The notes beneath the pieces are model-generated. The model was not told the DNA's origin. It saw only the letters and a list, made by a program, of their open reading frames with translations, and did no database searches. From DAOUKH01 sp034420775 (GTDB lineage Bacteria; Chloroflexota; Dehalococcoidia; SHYB01), in the NCBI GenBank assembly GCA_034420775.1, contig DAOUKZ010000050.1, positions 1 through 12,021 of the forward strand: a DNA stretch of 12,021 nucleotides, read 5' to 3'. Position numbers and translations under genes: made by a program. Positions 11,606-12,021 of this stretch are shown here, one piece after another; within the stretch, counting starts at the first letter, position 1, and each line of letters begins with the position of its first letter.

Positions 11606-12021
11606 CTACCGCGGCATGCCCAGGCCGCGCTGGGCGATGACGTTGCGCTGGATTTCGTTGGCGCCGGCGCCGATGGTGCTGCTGAAATAGCTGAGCACCT
11701 GGAAGAAGAAGACGCCGTCCAACTGGGCGTGGGGCGAGCCCTCGTCGAGGTTGCCGTAGTGCCCGAGTATCTGGTAGCCGGTGTTGGCGATGCGCTTGCG
11801 GAGCTCGGAGCCGAAGACCTTGGTGACGGAGGCCTCGTAGTTGGGGGCGTCGCCCCGGCTCTGGAGCCAGGCGACCCGCATCGAGAGACGGTAGCCGGCG
11901 GCGACCTCCGAGGCGAGACGCGCCAGCTTCTGCCGGATGACGGGGTTCTGGCTCAGCGGCCTGCCGTCGCGCCAATGGGTCTTGCAGTACTTGACCAGCG
12001 CCTCGACCCAGCGCCGCGCCT
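11606..12021 (-). CDS. Acyl-CoA dehydrogenase, C-terminal part (5' end beyond window)
   Basis: The last 137 residues of a second acyl-CoA dehydrogenase; the frame is open to the window edge, with the first full codon at 12019. The visible part is the C-terminal four-helix flavin domain. It begins RRWVEALVKYCKTHWRDGRP, followed by the NPVIRQKLARLASEVAAGYR helix, then RIANTGYQILGHYG, and ends with the canonical IGAGANEIQRNVIAQRGLGMPR segment. That ending carries the G-x-x-E-I motif near the active site and adenine pocket, unlike the dehydrogenase at 10243-11376. The stop is 19 bases before the YHS-like gene. The two dehydrogenases differ in their C-terminal signatures, which suggests they form one hetero-oligomer rather than two redundant enzymes. 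Substrate is unknown. Confidence 0.93.
   Translation of the reverse strand, partial: ARRWVEALVKYCKTHWRDGRPLSQNPVIRQKLARLASEVAAGYRLSMRVAWLQSRGDAPNYEASVTKVFGSELRKRIANTGYQILGHYGNLDEGSPHAQLDGVFFFQVLSYFSSTIGAGANEIQRNVIAQRGLGMPR

Noticed and set aside
1..12021. tRNA, rRNA, CRISPR arrays, insertion sequences, integrase or attachment-site repeats
   Set aside because: Intergenic gaps were read on both strands; none holds a cloverleaf-like sequence, regularly spaced repeats or terminal inverted repeats, and no transposase or integrase motif appears in any plausible frame.

Overview
The window is bacterial, high-GC and densely coded on both strands, with short intergenic gaps and Shine-Dalgarno or leaderless-type starts. 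Single 60-base lines counted by hand give about 68% GC in ordinary genes (9421-9480) but 42-55% inside a central block (6661-6720 and 6421-6480). The gene mix of a D-aminoacylase-type amidohydrolase, a hotdog thioesterase, a D-2-hydroxyacid dehydrogenase, an SDR and paired acyl-CoA dehydrogenases, next to gmk-gltX, would suit a catabolically versatile Chloroflexota (SAR202/Dehalococcoidia-like) genome. That placement is inference from gene style only.

Layout. (1) 1-1462, plus strand: the 3' part of an amidohydrolase, then a PaaI-like thioesterase 12 bases later. (2) 1459-3686, plus strand: a sigma70-type promoter overlapping the thioesterase stop codon, then guanylate kinase (TTG start) and glutamyl-tRNA synthetase. 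(3) 3758-4832, plus strand: a small multi-span membrane protein and an unrecognised 237-residue soluble protein. (4) 4939-8229: a lower-GC accessory block with a short orphan protein on plus, a large minus-strand nuclease, and a second short Cys-containing orphan on plus. The orphans overlap or face the nuclease gene. (5) 8216-10185: a D-2-hydroxyacid dehydrogenase (minus) and an SDR (plus) diverging from a 92-base region with opposed extended -10 promoters. (6) 10243-12021, minus strand: an apparent operon of acyl-CoA dehydrogenase (cut by the window end), a 63-residue YHS-like protein without cysteines, and a second acyl-CoA dehydrogenase.

The most distinctive object is the 813-residue protein at 5285-7726. 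It is an internal tandem duplication of a NucS/DUF91-like PD-(D/E)XK nuclease plus a C-terminal domain. The first copy keeps the D...E-x-K catalytic set and a Q-x3-Y motif. In the second copy the lysine is arginine and the Q-x3-Y motif is lost. This suggests an active nuclease fused to a pseudo-nuclease that may serve in recognition or regulation, in an island that looks acquired. The second notable point is the cysteine-free YHS-like gene inside the acyl-CoA dehydrogenase operon.
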